A DNA stretch of 17,173 nt from Verrucomicrobia bacterium UBA6015. GTDB taxonomy: Bacteria; Verrucomicrobiota; Kiritimatiellia; UBA8416. Both the position numbers and the translations under genes were made by a program. The stretch spans positions 8,869 to 26,041 of the forward strand of contig DIZZ01000168.1 of assembly GCA_002428045.1 (NCBI GenBank), given 5' to 3'. Shown here in pieces: positions 7,841 through 16,800 of this stretch (position 1 is its first letter; the number at the start of each line of letters is the position of its first letter). A model generated the notes under the pieces. The model was given only the letters and a program-made list of their open reading frames with translations, had not been told where the DNA came from and did no database searches.

Positions 7841-9175
7841 ATCAACGGCTTCAAAACTCGGCAGATAAGCGCCCATTGCCTTCAACCGTGCCTGCAAATC
7901 GCCAATGTCGAGGCGGCGGGTGCTGGTTTCCGCCTGCGCCGCCATGGCCGCCGCCACCCCGGCCGCTTGGCCCGTGATGTAGCAACCGGGCATCACCCGG
8001 ATGGACGCCTGCATGCTCCGGTCCGTGCTCACGCAACGTCCCGCGACAAGTACATTATCCAGTCCCTTCGGCGTTAGGATCCGGTACGGAATCCCGTAGC
8101 TTTCGCCCTTGCCGAGACGCATTGACGTGAACTCCTTACAAAAGGCATCGTAGCTTTCCTTATCGGGCCTGGCAACATGGATATCGATCGGGTAAGCGTA
8201 GCGTCCAATCTCATCCTCGGAGGTTGACGAAGGATTAAAATCGTTAACGTTAAGGATATAATCACCGATGATGCGTCGGGTCTCCCGCACCCCCAGCAGC
8301 GAACCGGTGGACACCAATTCCATTGCCTCGAAGCCCTTGAGATATTGTTTATAGTAGCGCTCATACTCCATCAACGATTTCCGTCCCCATTGTAGGGCAC
8401 GGGTCAACGATTCCTCGTCCGTCCCGTCGACATCGAACGTGTGGCCGATATTGCCGCCGCCCAGCGTCTCCCCCACACGCCAGATGCCCGGAAGGTGCCT
8501 ATCCTCAAGCGTGAAAACGCCGTCCTTGAAGGCGTCCTCGATGCGCTTGTTGCCGGTGCCGAGGCCTGACGCCCTGACCTTCGGCCAATCGATCCCGGCC
8601 CATAGGCTGCACAAGGTGCCGGGCATCATATTGCCATCCGCATCGCCCTTCTCGTAAGTCGCCCCGGCAAAGGCCGCCAGATCCCCATCGCCGGTGCAAT
8701 CCACGAACACCTTGGCCCGGATGGCGAACATCCCCGATTTTCCAGCACAGATCGCTTCATGCACTCGCCCCTGCTCAGCCACGACATCCACAAGCTGCGT
8801 GTGCAGCGTAAAGGGGACGCCTGCATCCACAAGGAGGTTGTCATAAACGCGCTTCAGCACTTCCGCACGAATACCCATCCCCTCGGCAGGCACGCTGCCA
8901 CCGGCTGCACGCAGGGCCTCAAGAACCTGTTGCCCCACTCCTCCCGCCAGGAAATTAACCCCATCAGTGAACTGCATAAACGCGGGAACCATCCCTGCCG
9001 TTCCCATGCCACCGAGACAACTGTGGGACTCCACCAGCCGAACGGAAGCCCCCTGCCTGGCCGCCGCCAGCGCCGCCGCCATGCCAGCCGGGCCACCGCC
9101 CACCACCAACACATCAGACGCATAGCGAACCGTCAGTTCACGACGATAACATAAGGCGGATCGATCATTAGCCAT
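7826..9175 (-). CDS. FAD-dependent oxidoreductase (FAD_oxidored family)
   Basis: A 449-residue flavoprotein of the FAD_oxidored type. An N-terminal Rossmann motif, VVGGGPAGMAAALAAARQG (residues 24-42), is followed by the acidic residue ending strand 2 (E49) and the family block GGMGTAGMV (55-63). DCTGDGDLAAFAGA lies mid-protein, and the C-terminal FAD block is GLDNVLVAGRCVSTD plus a helix rich in Gly and Ala (GQAAGVAAAMAA). A GTG at 9214 would add 13 residues, but the ATG at 9175 has GGAGAG (9181-9186) five bases upstream and keeps the Rossmann fold near the N-terminus, so I choose it. The substrate is unknown; relatives are annotated only generically. It stands alone: convergent with the DUF5107 gene and divergent from the DAHP synthase operon. 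Confidence 0.88.
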   Translation of the reverse strand: MANDRSALCYRRELTVRYASDVLVVGGGPAGMAAALAAARQGASVRLVESHSCLGGMGTAGMVPAFMQFTDGVNFLAGGVGQQVLEALRAAGGSVPAEGMGIRAEVLKRVYDNLLVDAGVPFTLHTQLVDVVAEQGRVHEAICAGKSGMFAIRAKVFVDCTGDGDLAAFAGATYEKGDADGNMMPGTLCSLWAGIDWPKVRASGLGTGNKRIEDAFKDGVFTLEDRHLPGIWRVGETLGGGNIGHTFDVDGTDEESLTRALQWGRKSLMEYERYYKQYLKGFEAMELVSTGSLLGVRETRRIIGDYILNVNDFNPSSTSEDEIGRYAYPIDIHVARPDKESYDAFCKEFTSMRLGKGESYGIPYRILTPKGLDNVLVAGRCVSTDRSMQASIRVMPGCYITGQAAGVAAAMAAQAETSTRRLDIGDLQARLKAMGAYLPSFEAVDHSPE

Positions 9176-9180
9176 GCCTA

Positions 9181-9186
9181 CTCTCC
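9181..9186 (-). promoter_or_regulatory. Ribosome binding site deciding the oxidoreductase start
   Basis: GGAGAG on the - strand, five bases before the ATG at 9175. It supports that start over the in-frame GTG 39 bases further upstream, which lacks such a site. Confidence 0.65.
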
Positions 9187-9271
9187 ATAAACGGTTAACG
9201 ACTACGGGCGACACTTAAGATAGACGATTTTCAACATCCGAACGATACCACAATGACGACATGTGCGCCAG

Positions 9272-9300
9272 ACTTTACTCCCAGAAATCTGGATCGTCAA
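9272..9300 (-). promoter_or_regulatory. Candidate sigma70-like promoter for the FAD oxidoreductase gene
   Basis: On the - strand, TTGACG (9295-9300) and TAAAGT (9272-9277) are separated by exactly 17 bp. The boxes match the bacterial housekeeping consensus at 5 of 6 and 4 of 6 positions. Transcription would start near 9265, giving an untranslated leader of about 90 bases. The position and direction fit the gene at 9175. Promoter consensus in this phylum may differ, so this is a prediction. Confidence 0.4.
9281..9292. promoter_or_regulatory. Palindrome in the promoter spacer (possible operator)
   Basis: CCAGAAATCTGG is a perfect inverted repeat: CCAGA and TCTGG flank AA. It lies wholly inside the 17-bp spacer of the predicted oxidoreductase promoter, a typical place for a repressor or activator site. 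The arms are only 5 bp, so chance is not excluded, and no regulator gene is in the window. Confidence 0.25.
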
Positions 9301-9333
9301 ACATCGATGCTATTTGATCCTTCGCTGATACAC

Positions 9334-9379
9334 AGCGGGGGGGGGGATCTTGGAAATTGTCCCTTCGCTATTGTTTTTT
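9334..9379 (+). terminator. Terminator-like hairpin with T tract upstream of aroG
   Basis: AGCGGGGGG (9334-9342) can pair with CCCTTCGCT (9361-9369): seven Watson-Crick pairs and two G-U wobbles, with an 18-base loop. Six T follow at 9374-9379 after a short ATTG. This has the form of a rho-independent terminator or attenuator read toward the DAHP synthase gene, which starts 87 bases later. The 5' arm is part of a run of ten G (9337-9346), so alternative pairings exist. I saw no convincing + strand promoter upstream of it, so it may instead insulate the operon or be fortuitous. Confidence 0.3.
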
Positions 9380-9397
9380 GATTACCTTGCTGAAGGC

Positions 9398-9426
9398 TTG
9401 CCTTTTGTTCCCGTCTTGCGTAGGTT
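9398..9426 (+). promoter_or_regulatory. Weak candidate promoter for the aroG-gcvT-opp operon
   Basis: TTGCCT (9398-9403) and TAGGTT (9421-9426) are 17 bp apart and about 40 bases before the first gene. The matches to consensus are only 4 of 6 and 3 of 6. It is the best-spaced pair I could find on this strand in the divergent gap, but it is weak. Confidence 0.2.
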
Positions 9427-9465
9427 ACTCACGCGAATTGTCGCGATGAAAGGAACCGATCTCGT

Positions 9466-10515
9466 ATGCTCTGGGCCACTGATGATATCCGCATAGAAGC
9501 CATAAAACCGTTGATCCCGCCAGCGATCCTGATGGAGGAATTGCCGTTGGATGATACGGCGTCTGAACTGATCGCCCTATCACGCCGCCATATTGGTGAC
9601 TGCCTCCAGGGACGCGACCAGCGCCTTGTCTGCATCGTGGGCCCCTGCTCGATCCACGACCCGAAGGCCGCACTGGATTATGCCGGGCGGCTTAAGAAGG
9701 AAGCGGACCGGCTGATTGACGACCTACTGATCGTGATGCGTGTCTATTTCGAGAAGCCTCGCACCAGTGTCGGCTGGAAGGGCCTGATCAATGATCCGTT
9801 TATCGACGGCAGCTTCGCTATCAATAAGGGGCTGCGTATCGCCCGCCAGTTGCTGGTGGATGTCAACGCCATCGGACTTCCGGCGGGGTGCGAATTCCTC
9901 GATACCATCATGCCGCAATTCCTCGCCGACCTGGTCAGTTGGGGAGCCATCGGTGCCCGCACCACCGAGAGCCAGATCCACCGCGAGCTGGCCTCGGGCA
10001 TGTCTTGCCCCATCGGGTTCAAAAATGCGACCAATGGTAACGTGCAGGTCGCCATCGACGCCATCGATGCAGCCCGACACCCTCATCATTTCCTCTCGGT
10101 GACCAAACAAGGGGTGGCGGCCATCGTAAGTACCAAGGGCAACACCGATTGCCACATGATCCTGCGAGGGGGCAGTAACGGGCCGAACGATGATGTCGAC
10201 ACCGTCGCAAGCACCGCGAAACGGCTCACGGCCAAAGGCCTGCCCCACCGGATCATGGTGGATTGCAGCCACGGTAACAGTCTCAAGGTGCACAGTAACC
10301 AGCCTACGGTCGCCGCACGGGTCGCCGCCCAGCGCAAGACCACGGACAACGCCATTTTCGGGCTGATGCTTGAAAGCAACCTGGTCGCCGGCAGCCAGGA
10401 CAGTCGTCACGGACCCGGATCGCTGGTCTACGGCCAGAGCATTACCGACGCCTGTATCGGTTGGGAAGAAACCGTCCGCGTACTGGAGCATCTGGCGATC
10501 GCCAACAAACGCTAA
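9466..10515 (+). CDS. aroG: 3-deoxy-7-phosphoheptulonate (DAHP) synthase, class I AroG type
   Basis: A 349-residue cytosolic enzyme that condenses phosphoenolpyruvate with erythrose 4-phosphate, the first step of the shikimate pathway to aromatic amino acids. It matches the E. coli AroF/G/H type over its full length (AroG has 350 residues). Visible blocks are VGPCSIHDP (58-66), MRVYFEKPRT (91-100), GARTTESQIHRELASG (163-178), DCSHGNS (266-272) and SITDACIGW (325-333). The four metal ligands known for AroG are in place as Cys61, His269, Glu303 and Asp328. The N-terminal extension that carries the feedback site in the E. coli enzymes is present, so inhibition by an aromatic amino acid is plausible, but which one cannot be read. 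AAAGGA (9449-9454) lies 11 bases before the ATG, a slightly long spacing. It heads an operon with gcvT 25 bp downstream. Confidence 0.93.
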   Translation: MLWATDDIRIEAIKPLIPPAILMEELPLDDTASELIALSRRHIGDCLQGRDQRLVCIVGPCSIHDPKAALDYAGRLKKEADRLIDDLLIVMRVYFEKPRTSVGWKGLINDPFIDGSFAINKGLRIARQLLVDVNAIGLPAGCEFLDTIMPQFLADLVSWGAIGARTTESQIHRELASGMSCPIGFKNATNGNVQVAIDAIDAARHPHHFLSVTKQGVAAIVSTKGNTDCHMILRGGSNGPNDDVDTVASTAKRLTAKGLPHRIMVDCSHGNSLKVHSNQPTVAARVAAQRKTTDNAIFGLMLESNLVAGSQDSRHGPGSLVYGQSITDACIGWEETVRVLEHLAIANKR

Positions 10516-10540
10516 CCCCTCTTTTCAACGAAAGGCCCCC

Positions 10541-11632
10541 ATGAACGAATCAACCCCCGCTCGAAAAACCCCGCTGTACAGCCTACATCTTGAACTCGGC
10601 GCCCGGATGGCCCCGTTTGGCGGGTTTGACATGCCCATCCAGTACGACAGCATCATCAACGAGCACCACGCCACCCGGCGACAGGCCACGCTATTCGATA
10701 CATGCCACATGGGCGAGTTCATCATCGAAGGCAACGGTGCCCTCGCCACGCTGGAAAACCTTGTCACCTGCCCCGTCGCCGACCTAGCCTGTGGGGCCTG
10801 CCGCTACGGCTTGATGTGCGGCGAGGACGGCGGGACCATCGATGATCTGCTGATCTACCGCGAAGCGGATACCCGCTACATGATGGTCGTCAATGCCGGC
10901 ACCCAGGATGGGGATTTCAAGTGGGTATCGGATCATCTCGCACCGCAAACCGACATCCGCAACATCTCCGAGGACACCGGCAAAATAGATTTGCAAGGAC
11001 CCCAATCCCCTGCCCTTCTCGATGCCCTGATGCCCGGGGTCTCGACAGGCCTGGGGTATTTCCGATTCCGTGCCGCCCAGTGGCAAGGTCAACCGGTCAC
11101 CGTCAGCCGGACCGGCTATACCGGCGAGCGCGGATACGAGATTTATCTGGCACCATCGCAAGCAGAACCCTTCTGGCGCGAAGCCATGCGCGTTGGCGCG
11201 GTGCCCGCCGGGCTGGGTGCCCGCGACACCTTGCGCCTGGAATCGGGACTTCCACTCTATGGACATGAATTGCGGCGAGACCGCAATGCCGCCACGACCG
11301 CCCTGACACGGGCGGTGTCCCCAAACAAACCGTTCATCGGCGCCGAGGCCCTGCGATCCCCTGAAGCCCGCCACCAGACGCTGGCTGGTCTGTTGCTTCA
11401 TGGACGGCAAGCTGCACGCGAGGGCGATATCCTGAGCACGGTAGACGGGGCCGAGGTCGGCACCGTGACCAGTGGCAGCTTCGGCCCCTCCGTAGGCGCT
11501 GCCATTGCCATGGCGGTTATCAACCGGGGGCTGGCCGTTCCCGACACAGAGCTGCTTATCCGCACCGCCCGCAAGCCACTCCCCTGCAAGGTTGTACCCC
11601 TACCTTTTTACACGGGAACAGCCCGTTCCTGA
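10541..11632 (+). CDS. gcvT: Glycine cleavage system T protein (aminomethyltransferase)
   Basis: A 363-residue T protein. It releases ammonia from the aminomethyl group carried on lipoylated GcvH and passes the carbon to tetrahydrofolate, giving 5,10-methylene-tetrahydrofolate. Length and blocks match GcvT: LFDTCHMGEF (51-60), GGTIDDLLIY (97-106, with Asp101 in the place of the catalytic Asp101 of the E. coli enzyme), RTGYTGERGYEIYL and ARDTLRLESGLPLYGHEL. The frame is open upstream into aroG, but AAAGG just before ATG 10541 (spacing five C) and the family's N-terminus support this start. Oddly, gcvH and gcvP are not adjacent: upstream is DAHP synthase and downstream are two ABC ATPases. It may serve a glycine cleavage system encoded elsewhere. 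A paralogous GcvT-like aminomethyl or methyl transferase is the alternative. Confidence 0.9.
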   Translation: MNESTPARKTPLYSLHLELGARMAPFGGFDMPIQYDSIINEHHATRRQATLFDTCHMGEFIIEGNGALATLENLVTCPVADLACGACRYGLMCGEDGGTIDDLLIYREADTRYMMVVNAGTQDGDFKWVSDHLAPQTDIRNISEDTGKIDLQGPQSPALLDALMPGVSTGLGYFRFRAAQWQGQPVTVSRTGYTGERGYEIYLAPSQAEPFWREAMRVGAVPAGLGARDTLRLESGLPLYGHELRRDRNAATTALTRAVSPNKPFIGAEALRSPEARHQTLAGLLLHGRQAAREGDILSTVDGAEVGTVTSGSFGPSVGAAIAMAVINRGLAVPDTELLIRTARKPLPCKVVPLPFYTGTARS

Positions 11633-11637
11633 AAACC

Positions 11638-12606
11638 ATGCAACCGCTGCTTCAAATCGAGAACCTGTCGGTCACCTTCACAACGGATGAGGGCTTGGTG
11701 CCGGCAGTTAGCAACATATCGCTAACCCTGCAACGCGGACAGGTGCTCGGCTTGGTTGGCGAATCCGGCTGCGGCAAATCCGTCACCGCCATGAGCATTC
11801 TGCGGCTGATTCCACAGCCGCCAGGGCGGATAACTCAAGGGCGCATCCTGTTTGAGGACCAGGATCTACTCAAGCTGCCCCTGGAGCAACTGCGGGCGGT
11901 GCGTGGCCGCCGGATTGCGATAATTTTCCAGGAACCGATGACGGCACTCTCCCCCTTGCACCGCATCGGCGCACAGCTTGTCGAAGCCCTCCGGCTGCAC
12001 CGTGATCTCTCGCCCAAGGCGGCTTGGGACATCGCCACCGAATGGCTCGCGAAAGTGGGTATCCCCGATGCACCGGAACGGATGTATGCCTGGCCCCACC
12101 AGCTTTCGGGTGGGATGCGGCAACGGGTGATGATCGCCATGGCCATGATGCTGGAACCTGACCTGCTGATCGCCGATGAACCCACAACGGCACTGGATGT
12201 GACGGTTCAGGCGCAGATCTTTGATTTGATGCGTCAACTGATGCAGAAAGACGCCGGCCTGCTGCTGATCACCCACGACATGGGCGTCATTTGGGAAATG
12301 TGTACGCAGGTGGCTGTTATGTACGCCTCCGAGGTCGTCGAGACCGGCCCCGTCGAGGCGGTCTTCAAGACGCCACGTCATCCATACACCAAGGCACTGC
12401 TGGCCGCTATTCCTGCCAATGCCATCCCCCAGCAACGCCTGCCCGCCATTCCCGGACAGGTTCCGTCACACCTGGCCTTGCCTCTGGGGTGCCACTTCGC
12501 CGACCGCTGCACCCACGTCTTTGAGCCCTGTCGCACCCAGCATCCGCCCCTTTTCACGGCGGGCGACTGCTGTTCGCGCTGTTTCCTGAATGGAGGGAAG
12601 GCATGA
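11638..12606 (+). CDS. oppD: Oligopeptide/dipeptide-type ABC transporter ATPase, OppD-like
   Basis: A 322-residue ATP-binding subunit of a peptide/nickel-type ABC importer, acting at the cytosolic face of the inner membrane. Walker A GESGCGKS (41-48), Q-loop Gln98, signature LSGGM (156-160), Walker B LLIADE (176-181) and H-loop His213 are all intact. The C-terminal oligopeptide-transporter extension has the motif C-X5-C-X6-C (residues 285, 291, 298), with further Cys at 311, 312 and 315. Such cysteines are conserved in this extension, and an iron-sulfur cluster has been reported for some members. The gene starts 5 bp after gcvT without a clear Shine-Dalgarno and overlaps the next ATPase gene by 4 bp. 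Peptide versus other oligomer specificity is not readable, since the binding protein and permeases are not here. Confidence 0.88.
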   Translation: MQPLLQIENLSVTFTTDEGLVPAVSNISLTLQRGQVLGLVGESGCGKSVTAMSILRLIPQPPGRITQGRILFEDQDLLKLPLEQLRAVRGRRIAIIFQEPMTALSPLHRIGAQLVEALRLHRDLSPKAAWDIATEWLAKVGIPDAPERMYAWPHQLSGGMRQRVMIAMAMMLEPDLLIADEPTTALDVTVQAQIFDLMRQLMQKDAGLLLITHDMGVIWEMCTQVAVMYASEVVETGPVEAVFKTPRHPYTKALLAAIPANAIPQQRLPAIPGQVPSHLALPLGCHFADRCTHVFEPCRTQHPPLFTAGDCCSRCFLNGGKA

Positions 12607-13589
12607 AGCCGCCGCTACTGGAAATCCTAAACCTGTGTACCGCCTTCCCGATCCGACGGGGCGTTTTCAGCCGCACCGTCGGTCATGTCCACGCCGTGGA
12701 TGATGTCTCACTCACCATCGGACATGGCGAAACGCTGGGCCTGGTCGGCGAATCGGGCTGTGGCAAGACCACGCTGGCCCGAACCGTGCTGCTGCTTGAA
12801 AAGGCGCACCGCGGATCCATCCACTTCGATGGCACCGAGATCACCACCGCCCCGAAAAACGTGATCCGCAACCTTCGTCGGCAGATGCAGGTCGTCTTCC
12901 AGGATCCCTACGAATCACTCAACCCTCGCATGACGGTCATGGAGATTGTCACCGAGGGCCTCTTGACGCACCGCTGCATTGAGCGACGCGAAATGGAGCC
13001 CGTGGCTGCCCGGCTGCTGGCCGATACCGGACTCGGGCGGGAAATGCTTCACCGCTACCCGCATGAGTTTTCTGGAGGTCAGCGCCAGCGGATCAGTATC
13101 GCCCGCGCCATAGCCATGCAGCCGAAACTGATCCTGTGCGACGAAGCGGTCAGTGCGCTGGATGTATCCATCCAGTCACAGATCATCAACCTGCTCATGG
13201 ATCTTCGCGAACGGCTTGGACTCTCCTACCTGTTCATATCGCATGACCTGAGCGTCGTCCGCCACCTTGCCGACCGGGTCGCGGTCATGTACCTCGGGCG
13301 AATTGTTGAAAGCGGCCCCGCGGCCACCCTCATGAACCAGCCCCGGCATCCCTATACCAAGGCCTTGATCGCGGCCATCCCGAAAGCTGGCGGACCACGC
13401 CGCAGCCAATCCATGCGCCTGCCCGGCGATGTCCCCTCGCCCGCCAATCCCCCGCCCGGCTGCCCGTTCCATCCCCGCTGCCCCTTCGCTACCGCGCCAT
13501 GCCGCACCGATCGGCCCTTGCTGGAACCCTGCGCAGGCCGCACCGACGCCCACCTTGTCGCCTGCCTCCGCAAAAACGAGATCGACTGA
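12603..13589 (+). CDS. oppF: Oligopeptide/dipeptide-type ABC transporter ATPase, OppF-like
   Basis: A 328-residue partner ATPase to the preceding OppD-like protein; such importers normally use one of each. Walker A GESGCGKT (49-56), Q-loop Gln100, signature FSGGQ (156-160), Walker B ILCDEA (177-182, followed by VSALD as usual in OppF/DppF) and His214 are intact. The C-terminal extension carries C-X5-C-X6-C (287, 293, 300) plus Cys310 and Cys321. A strong ribosome site, GGAGG (12592-12596), sits six bases before the ATG, which overlaps the oppD stop. This is the last gene of the operon; a convergent gene follows, so the permeases must be upstream of the window or elsewhere. Confidence 0.88.
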   Translation: MKPPLLEILNLCTAFPIRRGVFSRTVGHVHAVDDVSLTIGHGETLGLVGESGCGKTTLARTVLLLEKAHRGSIHFDGTEITTAPKNVIRNLRRQMQVVFQDPYESLNPRMTVMEIVTEGLLTHRCIERREMEPVAARLLADTGLGREMLHRYPHEFSGGQRQRISIARAIAMQPKLILCDEAVSALDVSIQSQIINLLMDLRERLGLSYLFISHDLSVVRHLADRVAVMYLGRIVESGPAATLMNQPRHPYTKALIAAIPKAGGPRRSQSMRLPGDVPSPANPPPGCPFHPRCPFATAPCRTDRPLLEPCAGRTDAHLVACLRKNEID

Positions 13590-13803
13590 TCAGGAAGCAA
13601 CGCCAGTTCGGTCTGACCGAGGATGACCCCGAGCATGCAGGAGTTCTCCAGCCTCCATCTTGGAGGACTGTGTCCAATCATGCAGCCGGGTGCAATGACG
13701 CTAAAGCGTCTCAAGTTACTCCGGCCCGGCACATCACCGTCCACGGGGTCATCCATCCGTCTGGGTTCCTGGTGCCGAAACCACCGCTCTCGACAAAGAG
13801 ATC
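13590..13803. other. Gene-less convergent gap with small inverted repeats
   Basis: These 214 bases separate the ends of the opp operon and the - strand DUF6288 gene. I see no recognisable gene. CCTCCA-TCT-TGGAGG (13652-13666) is a perfect 6-bp hairpin, and GACGC-TAAA-GCGTC (13697-13710) is a 5-bp hairpin. Neither is followed by a T tract on either strand, so they are not standard rho-independent terminators. Frames that stay open through the gap encode nothing I can identify. Confidence 0.5.
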
Positions 13804-16800
13804 CTACTTCCCCTTGCTTGTCATTTCATCGGTAATCGGCGGCACCTTCATTTCCTGGAACCATACGGAGAGATGGTTCTTCTTCACGCCGGGCGATCGT
13901 TTCCCGCCCGGTATGGGCAGGAAACTGGTGACGGCGAGGGTCACTTCATTCTCAAACACAGGCCACCAGGACTTGTCAATGTAAGCACAGATCGCGATAC
14001 CTCCAGCGCGTTTGCCTACGCCGCTCTCACGCGTGGCTATCGGCGTGCCGTTCACATATACAACAAAGCCATCACCGGCGTTCACGTGCGACATGCCTCC
14101 CACCACCAGCCGGTAAATGTTTTCCGGCTTGAACGCAGGCAGCTTTACCTTCGCTTGCATGATCAGAACTTCCTTTTCCCAGAAGGTTTTCATGGGTTCA
14201 TCACAGCGACAGAACGACATGCCGCAGTCACCCTTCTCGACGACTAATTTGCCCCCCATCTGGCCAAACGGAGCATAACCCTCCTGCCAGCCTGCCTTGA
14301 CGGCATCGAAGTCGGCGGCAAACCAGTTTTCCATTCCTTTCGGATAGGTCACAGGGCGATAACGGGTGCCGGGTTCCCAGAGTTTCTCTTCCACCGGATC
14401 AAAGGTATGGTACATCCACTTGATCTCGCCAAGATCAGGACCACACACCCGCCAGTCATAGTCCCGGACACCGATGCGGTTATACAGATCCACAAGACCG
14501 GGAATCTTCGGTTCGCCTTTCCCTGATTTACTGCTGGCGGCTTCCGCCAGCAGGCTGGCTCTGTTTGTCCCGACATACATCGGAACAAGCGTGTCAAGGA
14601 CGATAGGCTCGAGGGCCTTCTTCACTGTGGGGCCGAACGTTGCCGCATCGGCATCCATATAAAGGTCCTGATGCGGCAGAACCAGACCAGGGAAACGCTT
14701 CTTACTCGCGTCGTAGAGTACATCGAACCCGCCCGGCGTGCCGGCAAGGTTGCGGGCGATACCCGTCAGCATGTAGTCGACGCAGGCAGACATCTCCTGC
14801 CCTCCGGGCGCATGAAATTCAGCAGGAAAGGCAACGTAGGATTGACTAAACACATTGACGGCAAAGGCCTGTACATCCGGATCCGCCGCCTGCAGGGCGC
14901 TGACGATGCCACCAACAGGCCCCAGCGCGACGGCACGCTGGTTGTTGGCGATCATATCGCCGATAATCGGAAGAATCTCCTTGTAATAGCGTTTATCGAC
15001 GGCAAGCGGCCCGGCCGCAGTCAACGCGGCATGGCGCAGCCACCAGTCATCATGCTTCAGCCAGGAGGCGATCCCATCCTTGTAAGGCGCGATCTTGTCA
15101 GCCGGGGCAAGACCAAGGATCTTCAGGGCCTCCATGACGACCCACCAGGATTCGGCGGGATCGGTGATCATACCGCCCAAAAGCTTGATCGTTTCATCAG
15201 TCAGGCGCTCGCCGGTAGCGGCCACCCCCTTCTGCGCACCGCCGAGTGCGCGCACCCCTGTTAGACGCGCACGCGGGTCCTTGGACGTCAGCAAATCGAC
15301 AATCAAGTGGGTCCGCCCCAGGCTGGCTATGTTGCCCGCGGCTGTACCTTGGCCAATGCTATCCGGATGATACGCGTACATAACCAGCTCTTCATCCGTT
15401 ACCGCCGGATTCCCAAGCCGACGGAGGATCGGCTCGGAGGCATGGGTAGGCAGACGCTCGGCCGCCATGTCCTGGCGTTTGCCTGGCGCATAATCGCCCG
15501 GAGCAAGAGACAGGAATACCTCATCCGCGGCGGTGCCCCAGGGACGCTTTGGTAGCGGATATGTCTTGCTGTATTTAGTCGGGGGCGCACCAAAGAGGCG
15601 CAGGTTCTTGAGCGGAATCGTATAAATCAGAGGAACGTAATTGCCCCAGGCCATACCGCCTTTGTGCCCGGTATTGTTGTAGCTCACGTTCATGCCGCCA
15701 GCCCAGCCGAAGGCACCATCATACGTTCGCGCCAGTTCATACATCCAGCGGCGCTCGTTCATGAAGGAGCGGTACATCTCCGGTCGCTTCCCGGCGAGCA
15801 GCCCCGCCGCCGCACCACGCCAGATTTCGCCGATCCCGCCGCCCGTGTGACCATGGAATAGCCAGGACGTGGTATAGAAGCTCTTGTTGGCACTGATATC
15901 GCGCGCCTTGGCGTAAACCGAATTTTCGCCCTCCGGCACCAGGGAGGCGGCCGCCGCCATGGCAAAGGCGAGCCCGCCGTTCTTGCCGTTATCCACTCCG
16001 CCGCCCTCCGGCAACCCGTCGCCATAGGAGACATTCCAGTGCCCCGCATAGCGGTAGAAGTGATAGAGGCAGGTTTGCAAGGTGTGCTCGTCAACGTCCA
16101 CGCCGCATTCCTTAGCGAGCAGGAGGAATGCCAGGGAGTGGACACCCGCCGCATTCATATGGCCTCCCGCCATGTAATTGTAATTGCAACCGCCACGCCC
16201 CATCCAGGAACCATTGTAGATGGTGCTTTTCAGGTAGTCACACATGCTCTTGATCGCCGGCAATACCGTTTCATCCCCCGTGCGTAGATAGTATTCGCAA
16301 ATGGCAGGACCGGTGTAGCCGATGGACCAGGGATTCCCTGTCATATCTGGCGGAAGTTTTCCGCTGAACCAGCGGCGCACCACCGCAAGATCTTTCTCTT
16401 CACCGGTGGAAAGGAGAAACAGAGGAGCCCCCCAGGCGGGCTGGTCGACCTTCGCCAGGAAATCCGCGAAGGTTCGGACAATGGCATCGGACTTCTTGCA
16501 GTTAATCGGCCAAGTGTCACTGTAGGCACCAAGCACGGGGAGCTTTACAATCACTTCCTCGGCCTTGGCTTCCGCCGTGTCCTTGACCATCATCCTGAGC
16601 AGACCGTCGTTCGCCTCGGCCTCGGTGATCAGGTTGCCCAGGATGACACGCGGATCCACATCCTTCAGGACCTTACCGTTGATGCTCTCGATGAACTGGC
16701 CCTTCTTGAGCTTGCCGGTGGCTTCGGCCGGAGAGCCGGGTTCCACATTAATGATCTTCATGGTGAACGCCGGTTGGAGCAGTTCGAGCCCGATCCCGAT

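Noticed and set aside
9446..9496. A 16-codon open frame just before aroG as a possible attenuator leader peptide
   Set aside because: It contains no Trp, Phe or Tyr run and overlaps the aroG start, so it lacks the features of an aromatic leader peptide.
13652..13666. A perfect 6-bp hairpin as a terminator for the opp operon
   Set aside because: No T tract follows on either strand, so it does not meet the form of a rho-independent terminator.
13499..13984. A 161-codon + strand open frame across the gap between the opp operon and the DUF6288 gene
   Set aside because: It starts inside oppF and ends antisense to the DUF6288 gene, with no recognisable motif or ribosome site; GC richness explains it.
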